Both the position numbers and the translations under genes were made by a program. Positions 52,517 through 63,203 of a stretch of 64,000 bases of DNA are shown here, piece by piece. This DNA is from Palleronia pelagia (GTDB lineage: Bacteria > Pseudomonadota > Alphaproteobacteria > Rhodobacterales > Rhodobacteraceae): assembly GCF_900110115.1 (NCBI RefSeq), contig NZ_FOCM01000002.1, positions 124,001 to 188,000 on the forward strand. Reading direction: 5' to 3'. Each line of letters begins with the position of its first letter. Position 1 is the first letter of the stretch. The notes under the pieces were generated by a model. It searched no databases, was not told the DNA's origin, and saw only the letters and a program-made list of their open reading frames with translations.

Positions 52517-53127
52517 CGCAGGACGGCCTGTTCCTGAGCTTCGAGGGCATCGACGGGTCGGGCAAATCCACACAGGCGCGGATGCTCGCCGACCGGCTGC
52601 GTGCCGAGGGGCGCGAGGTCGTGCTCACACGTGAACCGGGCGGGTCGCCCGGCGCCGAGGAGATCCGCCGCCTGGTGCTGGAAGGCGATCCCGACCGCTG
52701 GTCGGCCGAATGCGAATTGCTGCTTTTCACCGCCGCGCGGCGTGACCACCTGGAACGGCTGATCCGGCCCGCGCTGGCGCGCGGCGCCACCGTGATCTGC
52801 GATCGCTTCGCCGACAGCACGCGCATGTACCAGGGGCTGTCGCGGGCCGATCTGCGGGCGCAGGTCGACGCGCTCCACGACATGATGATCGGCATCGAGC
52901 CCGACCGCACCTTCCTGATCGACATGGACCCCGAGACCGGCCTCGCCCGCGCACTGGGGCGCCAGGGCGCCGAGGAACGGTTCGAGAGCTTCGGCGCCGA
53001 GATGCAGGCAAGGATGCGCGCGGGCTTTCTCGCCCTGGCAAAGGAGGCGCCGGGTCGCTTCCGCGTCATCGACGGGGACCGCGCCGCCGAGGCCGTGGCG
53101 CAGGACGTCTGGGCCGCGCTGCCATGA
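52513..53127 (+). CDS. tmk: Thymidylate kinase
   Basis: A 204-aa P-loop kinase with FEGIDGSGKST (Walker A), the DR(F/Y) motif in CDRFADST, and the LID region. It phosphorylates dTMP to dTDP in dTTP synthesis. The GTG start at 52513 overlaps the dac stop. The tmk-holB pair is common in bacteria. Confidence 0.96.
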   Translation: MTQDGLFLSFEGIDGSGKSTQARMLADRLRAEGREVVLTREPGGSPGAEEIRRLVLEGDPDRWSAECELLLFTAARRDHLERLIRPALARGATVICDRFADSTRMYQGLSRADLRAQVDALHDMMIGIEPDRTFLIDMDPETGLARALGRQGAEERFESFGAEMQARMRAGFLALAKEAPGRFRVIDGDRAAEAVAQDVWAALP

Positions 53128-54248
53128 GCGAGGAAGAGCAATACGAACCCGACCGCGTCGAGGGCGTCCCCCACCCGCGCCACACCGCGCGGCTGTTCGG
53201 CCAGAACAGGGCCGAGACCGCGATCCTCGACGCCTACAACGCGGGCACGCTGCACCACGCCTGGCTGCTGACCGGGCCGCGTGGCATCGGCAAGGCCACG
53301 CTGGCCTGGCGCATCGCGCGGTTCCTGCTGTCGCAGCCCGAAGGGGACGGCGGCATGTTCGCACCCGCCGCGCCGGACAGCCTGGACACGCCCGAAGATC
53401 ACCCCGTGGTCGCGCGCGTGGCGTCACTGGGCGAGCCGCGGCTGTTCCTCATGCGGCCCACCGTGAACCCGCAGACCGGCACGCCGCGCCGCGACATCAC
53501 CGTCGATACCGCGCGCAAGCTGAAATCCTTCCTGCATCTCTCGGCCGCGGATGGCGGGCGGCGGGTGGTGCTGATCGACAGCGCCGACCAGATGAACGTG
53601 GCGACCCAGAACGCCATCCTGAAGCTGCTGGAAGAGCCCCCGGCCCTCACCACCTTCCTGCTGGTCTGCCACGCGCCCGCGCGGCTGCTGCCGACGATCC
53701 GGTCGCGCTGCCGGACGCTGGGCTGTGCGCCGCTGGGTCCCGCGGACCTGGGCGCCGCGCTCGAACAGGCGGGGTTGCAGACGGATGTACCCGAGATGGT
53801 CATGGCGCAGTTAGCCGAGGGATCGGTGGGCGAAGCGGCACGCCTTTTGCACGAGAACGGGCCGGCCACCTACGCGCGGCTGGTGGCACTGATGCGCGGG
53901 TGTCCCGACATGGACCGGCAGGGGCTGGTGGCGCTGTCACAGGGGCTTGCGGGCAACGCGGGGCTGGCGAAGCTCGACACGCTGGTGCGGCTCATCGACC
54001 TGCTGATCGCGCGTCTGGCCCGCGCGGGTGCCGGTGCCCCGCCCGAGGCCGAGGCGGCCAAGGGCGAAGCGGACATGCTGGCCCGACTGTCGCCCGACCC
54101 CTGGGCCGCGCGGGAGTGGGCGACATTGCACCAGAGCGTTGCCGCCCGGCTGGCACATGGGCGGGCGGTGAACCTTGACCCCTCCACGCTCATACTCGAT
54201 ACGGGCCTCACGCTGAACGACACGGGCCGCGCGATCCTTTCGCGCTAA
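53124..54248 (+). CDS. holB: DNA polymerase III delta' subunit
   Basis: A 374-aa clamp-loader subunit. It has an AAA+ fold with LFGQNRAE at the N-terminus, a degenerate P-loop GPRGIGKATLA, and SADQMNVATQNAILKLLEEPP followed by SRCRTL (SRC motif). It works with DnaX and delta to load the sliding clamp. Start and stop overlap tmk by ATGA coupling. Confidence 0.95.
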   Translation: MSEEEQYEPDRVEGVPHPRHTARLFGQNRAETAILDAYNAGTLHHAWLLTGPRGIGKATLAWRIARFLLSQPEGDGGMFAPAAPDSLDTPEDHPVVARVASLGEPRLFLMRPTVNPQTGTPRRDITVDTARKLKSFLHLSAADGGRRVVLIDSADQMNVATQNAILKLLEEPPALTTFLLVCHAPARLLPTIRSRCRTLGCAPLGPADLGAALEQAGLQTDVPEMVMAQLAEGSVGEAARLLHENGPATYARLVALMRGCPDMDRQGLVALSQGLAGNAGLAKLDTLVRLIDLLIARLARAGAGAPPEAEAAKGEADMLARLSPDPWAAREWATLHQSVAARLAHGRAVNLDPSTLILDTGLTLNDTGRAILSR

Positions 54249-54279
54249 CTAGCCGCCCGTAGGACGGACACGGGGCCCG

Positions 54280-55074
54280 ATGACCACCATCACTGACAGC
54301 CATTGCCACCTGGATTTTCCCGATTTCGAGGGCGAGCGCGACGCCATCGTCGCCCGCGCCTGCGAGGCGGGCGTGGCCCGGATGGTCACCATCTGCACCA
54401 AGCTGCGGCAGGCCGACCAGGTCCGCGCCATCGCCGAGGCGCATGATCCAGTCTTCTGGGCCGCGGGCACCCACCCCATGAGCGCCGCGTCCGAGCCCAT
54501 GGCCAGCGTCGACGACCTGCTGACGCTCGCCAACCACCCCAAGATGGTCGGCATCGGCGAGACGGGACTGGATTACCATTACACCGGCGACAGCGCGGCG
54601 GTGCAGCAGGAAAGCCTGCGCATCCATATCGAGGCCGCGCGACAGACCGGCCTGCCGCTGATCATCCACGCCCGCGACGCCGACGACGACATGGCCCGCA
54701 TCCTGTCCGAGGAGCACGCGGTCGGCAGCTATTCCTGTGTCATGCACTGCTTCTCTTCCGGGGCGGCCTTGGCCGAAACCGCGCTGAACCTTGGCTTCTA
54801 CCTGTCCATGTCCGGCATCGCCGCGTTCAAGAAATCGCAGGAGCTGCGCGACATCTTCGCAGCCGCGCCGCTGGACCGGATCCTGGTGGAAACCGACAGC
54901 CCCTACCTTGCGCCCCCGCCCCATCGCGGCAAGCGCAACGAGCCGGCCTATACCGCCCATACCGCGCGCGTGGGGGCCGCGGTGTTCGGGCTGGACTACG
55001 CCGATTTCGCCAAGGCGACCGAGGCGAATTTCGACCGGCTCTTCGCGAAGGCGGCCGCGTGGGGCAAGGCATGA
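54280..55074 (+). CDS. TatD-family metal-dependent hydrolase
   Basis: A 264-aa TIM-barrel deoxyribonuclease-like protein: DSHCHLDFP (metal HxH), IGETGLDYHY (E), HARDADDD, MHCFSSG and ETDSPYLAP. The YcfH/TatD group acts on DNA 3' ends or D-aminoacyl-tRNA. It follows holB as in many genomes and overlaps the next gene by 4 bp. Confidence 0.93.
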   Translation: MTTITDSHCHLDFPDFEGERDAIVARACEAGVARMVTICTKLRQADQVRAIAEAHDPVFWAAGTHPMSAASEPMASVDDLLTLANHPKMVGIGETGLDYHYTGDSAAVQQESLRIHIEAARQTGLPLIIHARDADDDMARILSEEHAVGSYSCVMHCFSSGAALAETALNLGFYLSMSGIAAFKKSQELRDIFAAAPLDRILVETDSPYLAPPPHRGKRNEPAYTAHTARVGAAVFGLDYADFAKATEANFDRLFAKAAAWGKA

Positions 55075-55868
55075 GCGATCTGCGCGTCACGATCCTTGGC
55101 TGCGGGTCATCCGGCGGCGTGCCGCGTCTGGGCGGACTTTGGGGCGATTGCGACCCGAACGAGCCGCGCAATGCAAGGCGGCGGTGTTCCATCCTGGTCG
55201 AACGCGAAGGCGCAGAGGGCACAACGCAGGTGCTGGTCGACGCGTCTCCGGACCTGCGGTCACAGCTTCTGGATGCCGGTATCGCGCGGCTGGACGGCGT
55301 CGTGTTCACCCATGCCCACGCCGATCACTGCCACGGGATCGACGACCTGCGGATGATCGTCTTCAACATGCGGGCGCGACTGCCGGTCTGGGCCGATGCC
55401 GCGACCACGGCCAGCCTCTACACCCGGTTCCAGTACGCGTTCGAGACGCCCGAGGGGTCGAGCTATCCGCCGATCCTCGACATGAACCCGATCGACGGCC
55501 CGGTCACTGTCGAGGGTGCGGGCGGCCCGATCACGTTCGAGCCGATCCGCGTGCAGCACGGGCGGATCGAGGCGCTGGGATTCCGCATCGACGACATGGC
55601 CTACCTCCCCGACGTCTCGGACATTCCCCCCGCTGCTTGGGAGCAGCTGCGCGGTTTGGACACTTGGATCATCGACGCCCTGCGGCGCGAGCCCCATTCC
55701 AGCCATTCGCACCTCGCGAACACACTGGACTGGATCGAGCGCGCGGCGCCCCGCCGGGCCGTCCTGACCAACATGCACGTGGACCTGGATTACCGGACCG
55801 TGCTGGACGAGACGCCCGAGCACGTCATCCCGGCCCATGACGGCCTTGTCCTGGCGCAAGGGGGATGA
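55071..55868 (+). CDS. Metallo-beta-lactamase-fold hydrolase (PhnP-like)
   Basis: A 265-aa protein with the THAHADHCHGIDD metal motif and the start TILGCGSSGGVPR typical of PhnP/RNase Z-like phosphodiesterases. A Cys-rich zinc element is not obvious. It probably hydrolyses cyclic or linear phosphodiesters. It is not part of a phn cluster here. Its ATG overlaps the tatD stop (ATGA). Confidence 0.88.
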   Translation: MSDLRVTILGCGSSGGVPRLGGLWGDCDPNEPRNARRRCSILVEREGAEGTTQVLVDASPDLRSQLLDAGIARLDGVVFTHAHADHCHGIDDLRMIVFNMRARLPVWADAATTASLYTRFQYAFETPEGSSYPPILDMNPIDGPVTVEGAGGPITFEPIRVQHGRIEALGFRIDDMAYLPDVSDIPPAAWEQLRGLDTWIIDALRREPHSSHSHLANTLDWIERAAPRRAVLTNMHVDLDYRTVLDETPEHVIPAHDGLVLAQGG

Positions 55869-56791
55869 GCGCCCTTCTCGACGTCATCCTGCCCGTGTTC
55901 CTGGTGATCGGGGCGGGTTACCTGGCGGTGTGGCGCGGGCTGTTCGCCGACAGCGCGGTCGATGGACTGATGAAGTTCACCCAGGGCTTCGCCATCCCCT
56001 GCCTGCTGTTCCGCGCCATTGCCACGCTTGACCTCGGCGCCGAGTTCACCTGGCCGATCCTCGCAAGCTTCTACGTGGGCGCCGCCTCGGGGTTCCTGCT
56101 GGGTGTCCTCGGCGCGCGCTTCTTCGGGCGCGGCTGGGAGGATGCGGTCGCCATCGGGTTCTGCGGGCTGTTCTCGAACACCGTGCTGCTGGGCTTGCCA
56201 ATCGCCGAGCGCGCCTTCGGCGCCGAGAGCCTGCGCTTCAACTACGCCATCATCGCGATTCACGCGCCGTTCTGCTACCTGCTCGGCGTTACCGCGATGG
56301 AGCTGGTGCGGGCCAAGCAGACCACCCTGGTGGGGCTCGGGCGCAAGGTCGGCAACGCGATGTTCCACAACTCGCTGGTCATCGGGATCGGCCTTGGATT
56401 CGTGGTGAACCTGACGGGAATTTCACTGCCCAAGGTTCTGGATGACGCGCTGCAGATGATGATTCGGGCCGCGCTGCCCGCCGCGCTGTTCGGCCTGGGC
56501 GGCATTCTCTACCGCTACAAGCCCGAGGGCGACCTCCGGCTGATCGGGCTGGTCTGCCTCGCCTCGCTGGTGGTGCATCCGGCGGTGACGCTGGGTCTGG
56601 GGCTGCTCTTCGGATTGGGCCCCGAAGCCCTGCGCGCGGCGGTCATCACCGGCGCGATGGCGCCCGGCGTCAACGCCTATATCTTCGCCAACATCTATGG
56701 CGCGGCCCGGCGCACGGCGGCCTCGGGCGTTCTGATCGGTACGGCGCTGTCGATCCTGTCGATTTGGCTGTGGCTTCTGATTCTTCCGTAG
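55865..56791 (+). CDS. AEC-family (auxin efflux carrier-like) permease
   Basis: A 308-aa protein with about ten helices and the two-halved AEC layout: PVFLVIGAGYLAVWRGLF at the N-terminus, and GLFSNTVLLGLPIAERAFG as the conserved Asn/Pro segment. In bacteria these carry organic acids such as malate. The substrate here is unknown. It is coupled to the previous gene by ATGA. Confidence 0.87.
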   Translation: MSALLDVILPVFLVIGAGYLAVWRGLFADSAVDGLMKFTQGFAIPCLLFRAIATLDLGAEFTWPILASFYVGAASGFLLGVLGARFFGRGWEDAVAIGFCGLFSNTVLLGLPIAERAFGAESLRFNYAIIAIHAPFCYLLGVTAMELVRAKQTTLVGLGRKVGNAMFHNSLVIGIGLGFVVNLTGISLPKVLDDALQMMIRAALPAALFGLGGILYRYKPEGDLRLIGLVCLASLVVHPAVTLGLGLLFGLGPEALRAAVITGAMAPGVNAYIFANIYGAARRTAASGVLIGTALSILSIWLWLLILP

Positions 56792-56994
56792 CGCCCACCA
56801 AACTGCGACAGAATCCTTGGTTTCGCCCCAAGCACGCCACGATCGGATGAGAGTTCTGGCTCACTGATACAGTCGACATTTCCCGGCAGGGAATTGCGCG
56901 GCAGGATCAGGACAGGAAGGCAGCGCCTTCCGACAGGCCCATCTGCAGAAAGCTCATGACAGGCCGAGTTACATGAGTTTTGGGACCTTACACC

Positions 56995-57576
56995 ATGGAT
57001 GACGTCGCCCTTCCGAATATCGCCAACCGAAATTTCGGCAATGCCTCCCTGGCCGCGCTGGCCGCCCGCCCCGACCTCTGCGTCAAGGTGATTGACCGCA
57101 AGGGCCGCATCACCGCCATCAACGATTCGGGCGTGAAGCTGCTGCAGGCGACCGACGGCGCGGCGCTCTGCGGTGAGAAGTGGTCCGAGATGTGGACCGG
57201 CGCCGACCGCACGACCATCGAGATGGCCGTCTCCTGCGCCTTCATGGGCGAAAGCTCGACCCACCGGCTGAACTTCGACGGCGGCGAATGGGAAATTGAC
57301 ATCTGTCCGCTTCTGGGCAGCGGCAACGACTACGAGACCGTCCTGGCCATCAGCCGCCTTGTCGCCGCCGATGGCCCCGAGACCTGCGAGATCGACATCA
57401 GCGCCAAGACCGCAGCGGCGGCCCTGGACGAGCTGACGCGCTTTGCCGCCCTCACCGCGCAGATGGCAGACTGGGTCAGCGCCAGCGGTGATCCCGTGCC
57501 CGAAGACATGTCCGAGATGCTGAAAGACCTGTCGGCCAGATGCCAGAAATCCGTGAACGGGCTCCGGACCGGCTGA
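56995..57576 (+). CDS. PAS-domain protein
   Basis: A 193-aa protein. Residues about 20-125 form a PAS fold (CVKVIDRKGRITAINDSGVKLLQ, then EWEIDICPLL). A helical segment follows (about 140-190). No output domain is present. It may be a small sensory adaptor for a separate kinase. The ATG at 56995 was chosen over a TTG at 56980. Confidence 0.75.
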   Translation: MDDVALPNIANRNFGNASLAALAARPDLCVKVIDRKGRITAINDSGVKLLQATDGAALCGEKWSEMWTGADRTTIEMAVSCAFMGESSTHRLNFDGGEWEIDICPLLGSGNDYETVLAISRLVAADGPETCEIDISAKTAAAALDELTRFAALTAQMADWVSASGDPVPEDMSEMLKDLSARCQKSVNGLRTG

Positions 57577-57611
57577 GAGATCGTCCCGGCGCCGCATTTT
57601 CCGAAGAAAAA

Positions 57612-57641
57612 AGGCCCGGCCGATTCGTGCGCGCCGGGCCT
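57612..57641 (-). terminator. Intrinsic terminator after the pot-type operon
   Basis: A 9-bp stem (AGGCCCGGC / GCCGGGCCT) is followed on the minus strand by a T-rich tract (TTTTTTC). It sits between the converging PAS gene and the ABC operon and may serve both strands. Confidence 0.85.
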
Positions 57642-57665
57642 CTTCATTTTGGGCAGATCGCGCCC

Positions 57666-58517
57666 TCAGCTGGGCGACAGCCCGCGCAGGCGCTCCGACC
57701 GGCGGCGCAGCAGCTCGACCGTGGTTAGCAGGGCGATCGAGATCACCACGAGGATCGTGGCGACCGCCAGGATCGTGGGCGAGATCTGTTCGCGCAGGCC
57801 GATGAACATCTGCCAAGGCAGCGTCTTTTGTCCCGCCGATCCGACGAACAGCACCACCACGACCTCGTCGAAAGAGGTGATGAAGGCGAACAGGCCGCCC
57901 GAGATCACGCCCGGCAGGATCAGCGGCATCTGCACCTTGAAGAAGGTGCGGACCGGTCCCGCGCCCAGGTTGGCCGAGGCCCGCGTCAGCGAGTTGTCGA
58001 AGCCCACCAGCGTCGCCGTCACCGTGATGATGACGAAGGGAATGCCCAGGGCCGCGTGGGCCAGCACGACGCCGATCCAGGTGCCCTGCAGGCCGATGCG
58101 CGAGTAGAAGAAGTACATCCCGGCGGCCGAGATGATCAGCGGCACGATCATGGGCGAGATCAGGATCGCCATGATGGCCCGGCGGGCCGGCACGTGGCTT
58201 TGCGACAGGCCCACCGCGGCCAGCGTGCCCAGGCTCACAGACAGCAGTGTGGCGGCGGGTGCGATCTGGATCGAGTTCCGCAGCGCCGTCTGCCACTGGC
58301 TGTTGGTGAAGAAATCCTCGTAGTGCCGCATTGAATAGGCATCGGGATCCAGCGCCAGCATGCCCGGCGTGAAGGTGAAGAAGTTCTCGGCGTTGAAACT
58401 GAGCGGGATGATCGTGAGGATCGGCGCGATCAGGAAGAAGAAGATCAGGCCGCAGATCACGCGGAAGGTATAGAACCAGATCCGCTCGCCCGTCGTGGCA
58501 TAGGGGGGAAGTTCCAT
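57666..58517 (-). CDS. ABC transporter permease, PotC-like
   Basis: A 283-aa six-helix permease of the spermidine/putrescine type. It shows the EAA loop region (LTRASANLGAGPVRTFFKVQMPLILPG) and LISPMIVPLIISAAG. It forms the membrane channel with the PotB-like protein. It is last in the operon and followed by an intrinsic terminator. Confidence 0.9.
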   Translation of the reverse strand: MELPPYATTGERIWFYTFRVICGLIFFFLIAPILTIIPLSFNAENFFTFTPGMLALDPDAYSMRHYEDFFTNSQWQTALRNSIQIAPAATLLSVSLGTLAAVGLSQSHVPARRAIMAILISPMIVPLIISAAGMYFFYSRIGLQGTWIGVVLAHAALGIPFVIITVTATLVGFDNSLTRASANLGAGPVRTFFKVQMPLILPGVISGGLFAFITSFDEVVVVLFVGSAGQKTLPWQMFIGLREQISPTILAVATILVVISIALLTTVELLRRRSERLRGLSPS

Positions 58518-58529
58518 GGTGTTCTCTCC

Positions 58530-60281
58530 TTATCCCAGGCTCACGTTGTCGATGCCGACGATGCGGTCGTAGAGGTAGTAAAGCACCAGCACGAGGGCGA
58601 GCAGGATTGACCCAAGCGCCGCCGCCAGACCCCAGTTGAGCGAGCTGGAGATGTGGTAGGCGATCCGGTTCGAGATGAACGTGCCGGTCGTGCCGCCCAC
58701 CAGTTCCGGCGTGATGTAGTAGCCGATGGCCAGGATGAAGACGAGGATGCAGCCCGCGCCGATCCCCGGCACCGATTGCGGGAAGTATACCCGCCGGAAG
58801 GCCGTGAAGGGCGTGGCGCCAAGCGATTTGGCCGCACGCACGTAATATGGAGGGATCGTCTTCATCACCGAATAGAGCGGCAGGATCATGAATGGCAGCA
58901 GGATATGCGTCATGGCGATGATCGTGCCGGTCTGGTTGTTGATCAGCTCAAGCCGGTTGTTGTCGGCCACCAGCCCGATCCAGACCAGGATATCGTTGAT
59001 GACCCCCTGCTGTTGCAGCAGCACCTTCCAGGCCGAGGTCCGCACCAGCAGCGACGTCCAGAAGGGAAGCAGCACCAGGATCAGCAACAGGTTCGAGGTG
59101 CGCACGGGCAGGTTCGACAGCAGGAACGCGATCGGGTAGCCCAGCACGATGCAGCTGAACATGATGGTCAGCGACATGAACATGGTCCGCTGGAACAACA
59201 GGCCGTAGATCTGCTGGTCCTCAGGTTGCCGCTCGATGCCCTGCGGCGTCAGCTGGAAGTCGGCCGACGCCAGGAAGTAGCCGGCGGTATAGGGCGACGA
59301 GAAGGCCTCGATTGTGCCCCAGACTTCCGGGTCGGCCCAGTCCTCGTCGACTTCCTCGAGGAAGAACTCGCGGACCGGCACTTCCTCGAAGCTGCCGACG
59401 GCCTCGCGCGCCTCGGTCAGAAGGCCGGCGATCTCGCCGTCGTAGCCTTCGCCGCGGCCGGCGGTCAGGTCCTCGTAAAGCGCCTGGTAGACGATCGCCC
59501 AGGGCTCTTCCTCGGCCGGGCTGTCCTCGTCCTCGGACTGGATGACCTGCGCGAACTGGCGATAGATCGAGGCCGTGCGCGGCAGCGCCTCCTGCGAGAT
59601 CTGGTTCAATTGGAAATCGGGCTCGGGCGTGGTGAATTCCAGCGCGATGGCCTCTTCGGCCGTGGTGGCCGCGTCCTGCGCCGCTTCGGCTTCTTCCTTG
59701 TCGGTCGCCCACTGGTCCCGCGCAGTCAGCCAGTCGTCGGACGCCATCAGCGTCATCCAGGTCTCGGGCTCTTCCCAGGCCTCGTCCAGCTCGACGAATT
59801 GGTCCAGATAGACCTCGCCCACCTCGTCCATGTCGCGGCCCGTCTGGCGGAACAGCGACGAGATGCCGGTCGTCTCGTAGTTCAGGCGACTGCCGAGGCG
59901 GGTGTGGTTCTTCAGCTCGGTCGCGATCATCAGGTCGGCGGCGAGCGCGCGGAACGTCTCTTCGTCCGGGACGCTTTCACCGTCCCAGCGCTCGAGCTCC
60001 TGCACCGTGCGCGGGAGCGTCTCGGACACGATCTGGTTCTCGACCGACCGGAACAGCATGTCGGCGATCGGCGCGATGAAGGTGACGAGGATGAAGATCA
60101 GCAGCGGCGCGATCAGTCCCAATGCGCGCAGTTTCTGCACCCGCAGTGACCGGGCCAGCGATGCCTTCAGCGGCGTGCCGTCGGCAGCCAGAACCGGGCC
60201 CTTCTCGGCACGGTCGGCGTCACGGATGGCGTTGTCGGGCGTTGCGCCGGTATAGGCGTCGGGATCGGTCGCGCTGGTCAT
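58530..60281 (-). CDS. ABC transporter permease, PotB-like, with large periplasmic insert
   Basis: A 583-aa permease, about twice the usual PotB length. The first helix is at residues about 52-72. A roughly 280-residue acidic, Glu/Ala-rich segment (about 75-355) follows on the outside. Then come the standard remaining helices with the EAA loop YYVRAAKSLGATPFTAFRRVYFP. Such enlarged PotB proteins occur in alphaproteobacteria. The insert may contact the binding protein or form a gate. The frame is continuous, so this is not a sequencing artefact of two genes. Confidence 0.88.
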   Translation of the reverse strand: MTSATDPDAYTGATPDNAIRDADRAEKGPVLAADGTPLKASLARSLRVQKLRALGLIAPLLIFILVTFIAPIADMLFRSVENQIVSETLPRTVQELERWDGESVPDEETFRALAADLMIATELKNHTRLGSRLNYETTGISSLFRQTGRDMDEVGEVYLDQFVELDEAWEEPETWMTLMASDDWLTARDQWATDKEEAEAAQDAATTAEEAIALEFTTPEPDFQLNQISQEALPRTASIYRQFAQVIQSEDEDSPAEEEPWAIVYQALYEDLTAGRGEGYDGEIAGLLTEAREAVGSFEEVPVREFFLEEVDEDWADPEVWGTIEAFSSPYTAGYFLASADFQLTPQGIERQPEDQQIYGLLFQRTMFMSLTIMFSCIVLGYPIAFLLSNLPVRTSNLLLILVLLPFWTSLLVRTSAWKVLLQQQGVINDILVWIGLVADNNRLELINNQTGTIIAMTHILLPFMILPLYSVMKTIPPYYVRAAKSLGATPFTAFRRVYFPQSVPGIGAGCILVFILAIGYYITPELVGGTTGTFISNRIAYHISSSLNWGLAAALGSILLALVLVLYYLYDRIVGIDNVSLG

Positions 60282-60284
60282 GGC

Positions 60285-60572
60285 TCAGGTCCCCTCGACA
60301 AGGATGATGGTGCTCTCGGCGCAGCGGCGGCGAATATCGGCGACCTCTTGGTACTCGGGGTCGTGATAGGCGGCCTTGGCGGCTTCGTAGCTGTCGAACT
60401 CGATCACGACGTGCCGGCCCATGTCCGTGCCCTCGGGCGTCTCGGACTCGCCGCCACGCACGATGAAGCGCGCGCCGTGGGATTCGAGGATCGGCGTGTC
60501 GCGCCGAACGTACTCGGGGTAACCCTCGGGATCGGTGACCTTGATATGGCCGATTATATAGCCTTTGGGCAT
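60285..60572 (-). CDS. DUF1330 protein
   Basis: A 95-aa single-domain protein with the DUF1330 pattern: KGYIIGHIKVTDPEGYPEYV, GARFIVRGG, and HVVIEFDSYEAAKAAYHDPEYQ. It adopts a dimeric ferredoxin-like fold in known structures, with no agreed function. It lies inside the ABC operon, 3 bp before potB. That suggests a role in handling the imported compound or as a small enzyme of its catabolism. Confidence 0.9.
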   Translation of the reverse strand: MPKGYIIGHIKVTDPEGYPEYVRRDTPILESHGARFIVRGGESETPEGTDMGRHVVIEFDSYEAAKAAYHDPEYQEVADIRRRCAESTIILVEGT

Positions 60573-60690
60573 GTCCGTCCTCCTGCCGCGCTACAAGATC
60601 ATCCGGAATGACCCCTGTCGGATCATCGCGGATAAGCTCGGGGATGTGGGACGAAGGGGCGGCCGCGCCGCCCCTTCGCAAGGATCAAGC

Positions 60691-61806
60691 TTACTGCGAC
60701 AGCCAGGCCTGGAACTTGGCGTCCAGGTCGTCGCGATAGTCAGCCCACCACTCGTAGTTGTAGAGGAAGGTGTTCTCGCTGTTGGCCGGGTCGGTCGGCA
60801 TGTGCGGCGCCATCTCGATGCCCAGCTCGGCGTGGGTGCTCACCAGCGGGGCCGACGACTGACGCGCGGGGCCGTAGCTGATGTACTTCGACTGGTCGGC
60901 CAGACGCTGGGTGTCGGTCGCGAAGTTCAGGAAGTCCTTCACGCGGGCCAGCTTTTCGTCCGACAGGCCGGCGGGGATGATCCAGCCGTCAAGGTCGAAC
61001 ACCTGTGCGTCCCACAGCATCGACACCGGCTGGTCCTGCTCGGCGATCAGGCTGAACAGGCGGCCGTTATAGGTCGAGCCCATGACGACTTCGCCGTCGG
61101 CCAGCAGCTGCGGCGTGTCGGCGCCGGCGGTCCACCAGATGGTGTTGTCCTTCAGCTCGTCGAGCTTGGCGAAGGCGCGGTCCTGGCCTTCCTCGGTCTC
61201 GAGAACGTCGTAGATGTCCTCCTTGGCGACACCGTCACACAGCAGGGCCCATTCCAGGTTGCCGATCGGGCGACGCTCGAGGCTGCGCTGACCGGGGAAG
61301 TTCTCCTGGTCCCACAGGGCGCAGATGGTGTCCGGCTCGCCGGTCCAGCCTTCGGCGTCGTTGCGATAGCCGACGGTGGTCGAGTACACGATCTGCGGGA
61401 TGAAGCAGTCGCTGACGATCAGGTCGCCGAAGTCTTCGCTGGCGGGCGTGCCGTCGGGGGCTTCGGCCAGCAGCTCGTCATGGTCGACTTCCATCGCCAG
61501 GCCTTCGTCGCACAGGCGGATGGCGTCCGAGGCCACCACGTCGACCAGGTCCCAGGTGATGTTGCCGGCTTCGTTCATGGCGCGCAGCTTGGCCACGGCC
61601 TCGGCCGAGGATTCGTCCCAGGTGACGCTCACGTCGGGGTTCATCTCGACATAGGGCTCGGTGTAAGCCTTCTGCTGGCTGTTCTGGTAGGCACCGCCCC
61701 AGGACACGACGGTCATTTCGTCGGCCATGGTCTCGTGGCCCGCGGCGAACACGGCGCCAGCGGTGGCTGCGATGCCGGTGCTGAGAAGAATTGTCTTCAG
61801 TTTCAT
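60691..61806 (-). CDS. ABC transporter substrate-binding protein, PotD/PotF-like
   Basis: A 371-aa periplasmic binding protein with a Sec signal (MKLKTILLSTGIAATAGAVFA). Family blocks include VVSWGGAYQNSQQKAYTEPY, WDLVDVVASDAIRLCDEGL and TYNGRLFSLI. It would bind polyamines or a related cationic compound. The preceding gene in the operon is the ATPase. Several acidic residues in the predicted binding cleft fit a cationic ligand, but the substrate is not proven. Confidence 0.85.
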   Translation of the reverse strand: MKLKTILLSTGIAATAGAVFAAGHETMADEMTVVSWGGAYQNSQQKAYTEPYVEMNPDVSVTWDESSAEAVAKLRAMNEAGNITWDLVDVVASDAIRLCDEGLAMEVDHDELLAEAPDGTPASEDFGDLIVSDCFIPQIVYSTTVGYRNDAEGWTGEPDTICALWDQENFPGQRSLERRPIGNLEWALLCDGVAKEDIYDVLETEEGQDRAFAKLDELKDNTIWWTAGADTPQLLADGEVVMGSTYNGRLFSLIAEQDQPVSMLWDAQVFDLDGWIIPAGLSDEKLARVKDFLNFATDTQRLADQSKYISYGPARQSSAPLVSTHAELGIEMAPHMPTDPANSENTFLYNYEWWADYRDDLDAKFQAWLSQ

Positions 61807-61898
61807 GTTATGGATCTCTCCTTGATGAGTTGCCCGTTTGGTTCGTTGCACCTCCGTCTCCGGGCGTGGATCGAAGGTTGGCCACGGCGCCGGATGCT

Positions 61899-62999
<1,101 letters not shown>

Positions 63000-63203
63000 C
63001 GGTTTCTCCCCGTATTGATCGTCATTGTCGCGATCTTGTCGCGAAATAAACCGAACGCTGCCCCGCAATGCAAGCAAGTGGTGCCGAGTTTTCTCAAAAC
63101 GCCACAAAACCCGGTAAAATCGACCGATTTCGCGGGATTCCCGGTCGATTAACCCGGGCCATGCGTTAGTTTGCCGCGAATGTAAAAGCCATCGGGGGGC
63201 ATC

